This document shows positions 22,259 to 23,301 of a stretch of DNA of 23,301 bases, one piece after another (the first letter of the stretch is position 1; every line of letters begins with the position of its first letter). The translations under genes and the position numbers were made by a program. Source of the stretch: a virus; IMG/VR virus record IMGVR_UViG_3300001589_000190, positions 1 to 23,301 of that record; one strand, given 5' to 3'. The notes under the pieces were generated by a model that was not told where the DNA came from, ran no database searches, and saw only the letters and a program-made list of their open reading frames with translations.

Positions 22259-23301
22259 TCAAGGCTCAGCGGGGTGATTAAGAGCCTGGTTCTGACCGTG
22301 GAGGTTAAGAACTTCGAAGATACGATAGTACTGGTTAATACCAGTGACATCGATCTGCCCATTAGAACCGAAGCCTCCAACGAAGGGGTTGGCAACCATT
22401 CCGTAACGGGTCTTGAACCCGATACGAGGCTGGAAGGTATCCTCACCAACCGCACGAACCATCTGTAGTGGAACGTAGGGGCAGTAGAACATACCAGCAT
22501 CGTAGGGACTAGAACCTCTGTAACCTACGCAGATGAAGTTTCGTGATCCAGCGTAGGGATCAATGTAAACCTTCATCTTACCATTGAGAACACCAGCGAA
22601 GGTGTTGCCAGTATCGTCAACATTAAGGCTGACGTTAAGGGCTGGTGAGATGTTGAGGAATCCACCCATTGCGAGGGCAGAAGCAACATCAGACGAGCAG
22701 ATGATGAAGTTACCCTTACCGCGTCGAGTTTCCTTAGCAATCGCGTTGGCTTCACGTTCGATCTGGAACATGAGTCCACGGAAGCGTTCTGCACTCCAAC
22801 GTCCGTCAGCATCACGGTTGACATCATAGATACCACCAGTGAGTCCTGCTCTAACGTGCGAGGTGCGGAACACACCATCACCGGTGATACCGACCTTGGC
22901 ACCGGCGGATGCGAAGGTAAGATCTGCGTTTCTAGCGCCAAGTTTGGCGTTGAAGTAGATTCGACGAATAACTTCTCGGTTGATTTCTGCGAGGATTTCA
23001 GTCGAGAGGATGTTAGCGAGTTCGCTTTCAGCATCAAGTCCGTGAACGGCCTTGAGGTCTTGAGCGAGTTCAGTGGTGTACTGAGCCTTGAGGGCACGAG
23101 TCTTTGCTTCAACAGCAACTCGTTCGATGGTGAATGCCATCTCGCGGAAACCGTGGTTCACGATACCACCGAGTTTTTCTGCCACTTCAACTTCCATACC
23201 GCCGGCGAGGGCTGCTGAATCAGCAGCGGTGCCGCTACCGAATGGATCAGTACTGACATCGGCGTTAGAGGTAAATGAACCACCCGAAGCACCTGCACGG
23301 G
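22259..23301 (-). CDS. 23: Major capsid protein gp23, partial (N-terminus beyond right edge)
   Basis: The frame is open to the right edge, giving 347 visible residues of the T4-type capsid protein. The block MAFTIERVAVEAKTRALKAQ with the following YTTELAQDLKAVHGLDAE is the hallmark of gp23. SPYDAGMFYCPYVPLQ and IGFKTRYGMVANPF mark the conserved C-terminal part. The protein forms the hexameric lattice of the head; in T4 it is cleaved by the gp21 protease and folded with GroEL/gp31, which fits the GroES-like gene at 9.1-9.3 kb. The visible start of the frame includes a low-complexity Gly/Ser/Ala stretch. The N-terminus and promoter lie outside the window. Confidence 0.97.
   Translation of the reverse strand, partial: RAGASGGSFTSNADVSTDPFGSGTAADSAALAGGMEVEVAEKLGGIVNHGFREMAFTIERVAVEAKTRALKAQYTTELAQDLKAVHGLDAESELANILSTEILAEINREVIRRIYFNAKLGARNADLTFASAGAKVGITGDGVFRTSHVRAGLTGGIYDVNRDADGRWSAERFRGLMFQIEREANAIAKETRRGKGNFIICSSDVASALAMGGFLNISPALNVSLNVDDTGNTFAGVLNGKMKVYIDPYAGSRNFICVGYRGSSPYDAGMFYCPYVPLQMVRAVGEDTFQPRIGFKTRYGMVANPFVGGFGSNGQIDVTGINQYYRIFEVLNLHGQNQALNHPAEP

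Noticed and set aside
22573-23118. 181-codon minus-strand frame inside gene 23 and a 120-codon plus-strand frame opposite it
   Set aside because: Both fall within the conserved gp23 coding region and have low-complexity, Ser/Thr-rich or family-free sequence.
1-23301. tRNA genes, CRISPR arrays, insertion sequences or integrase/attachment sites
   Set aside because: No cloverleaf, regular spaced repeats, transposase or integrase was seen by eye; the coding strand is nearly fully occupied by phage genes.

Overview
This window is a 23.3 kb piece of a T4-like (straboviral/cyanophage-type) myovirus genome. Every supported gene lies on the minus strand, so the functional order runs from high to low coordinates. 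The phage assignment rests on many recognisable T4-family proteins: major capsid protein gp23, UvsY, UvsW, late sigma factor gp55, gp47/gp46 nuclease, RNase H, clamp gp45, clamp loader gp44/gp62 and RegA. The host cannot be read from the sequence. The compact gene order, short gp62 and HNH/Sm-like accessory genes resemble marine T4-like phages more than T4 itself. That is a judgement from memory, not a database result.

Reading from the right end: (1) 22.2-23.3 kb, gp23 (N-terminus cut by the window edge) followed by a strong intrinsic terminator. (2) 18.5-22.2 kb, a small tail-tube-fold structural protein, uvsY, uvsW, an Sm-like-start acidic protein and an HNH endonuclease. (3) 18.37-18.50 kb, the largest non-coding stretch (131 bp), with two near-consensus sigma70-type promoters back to back, their -35 boxes forming a 7-bp inverted repeat. 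One drives gp55 and the genes after it; the other points into the antisense strand of the HNH gene. (4) 8.2-18.4 kb, the replication/recombination/transcription block 55-47-46-[PLP enzyme]-[DNA methyltransferase-like]-[unknown CxxC protein]-rnh-[63-aa basic protein]-45-44-[GroES-like]-62-regA. (5) 1-8.2 kb, eleven genes of a glycan cassette: five or six GT-A-like glycosyltransferases, a ParB-like/nucleotidyltransferase-like protein, a PseB/CapD-like NDP-sugar dehydratase/epimerase, a PhyH-type Fe/2-oxoglutarate dioxygenase and two sugar nucleotidyltransferases (the last cut by the left edge). In T4 the DNA polymerase gene 43 would follow regA; here the cassette does.

Genes are packed tightly, with many ATGA/GTGA 4-nt overlaps, so most appear translationally coupled. 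No gap over 300 bp lacks a gene. The replication genes form a full clamp/clamp-loader set, and gp45 plus gp55 would also serve late transcription. gp46/47, UvsW and UvsY would drive recombination-dependent replication. The non-T4 insertions are the most interesting content: the PLP-enzyme/methyltransferase pair, the co-chaperonin between the two clamp-loader genes, the glycan cassette and the divergent promoter.
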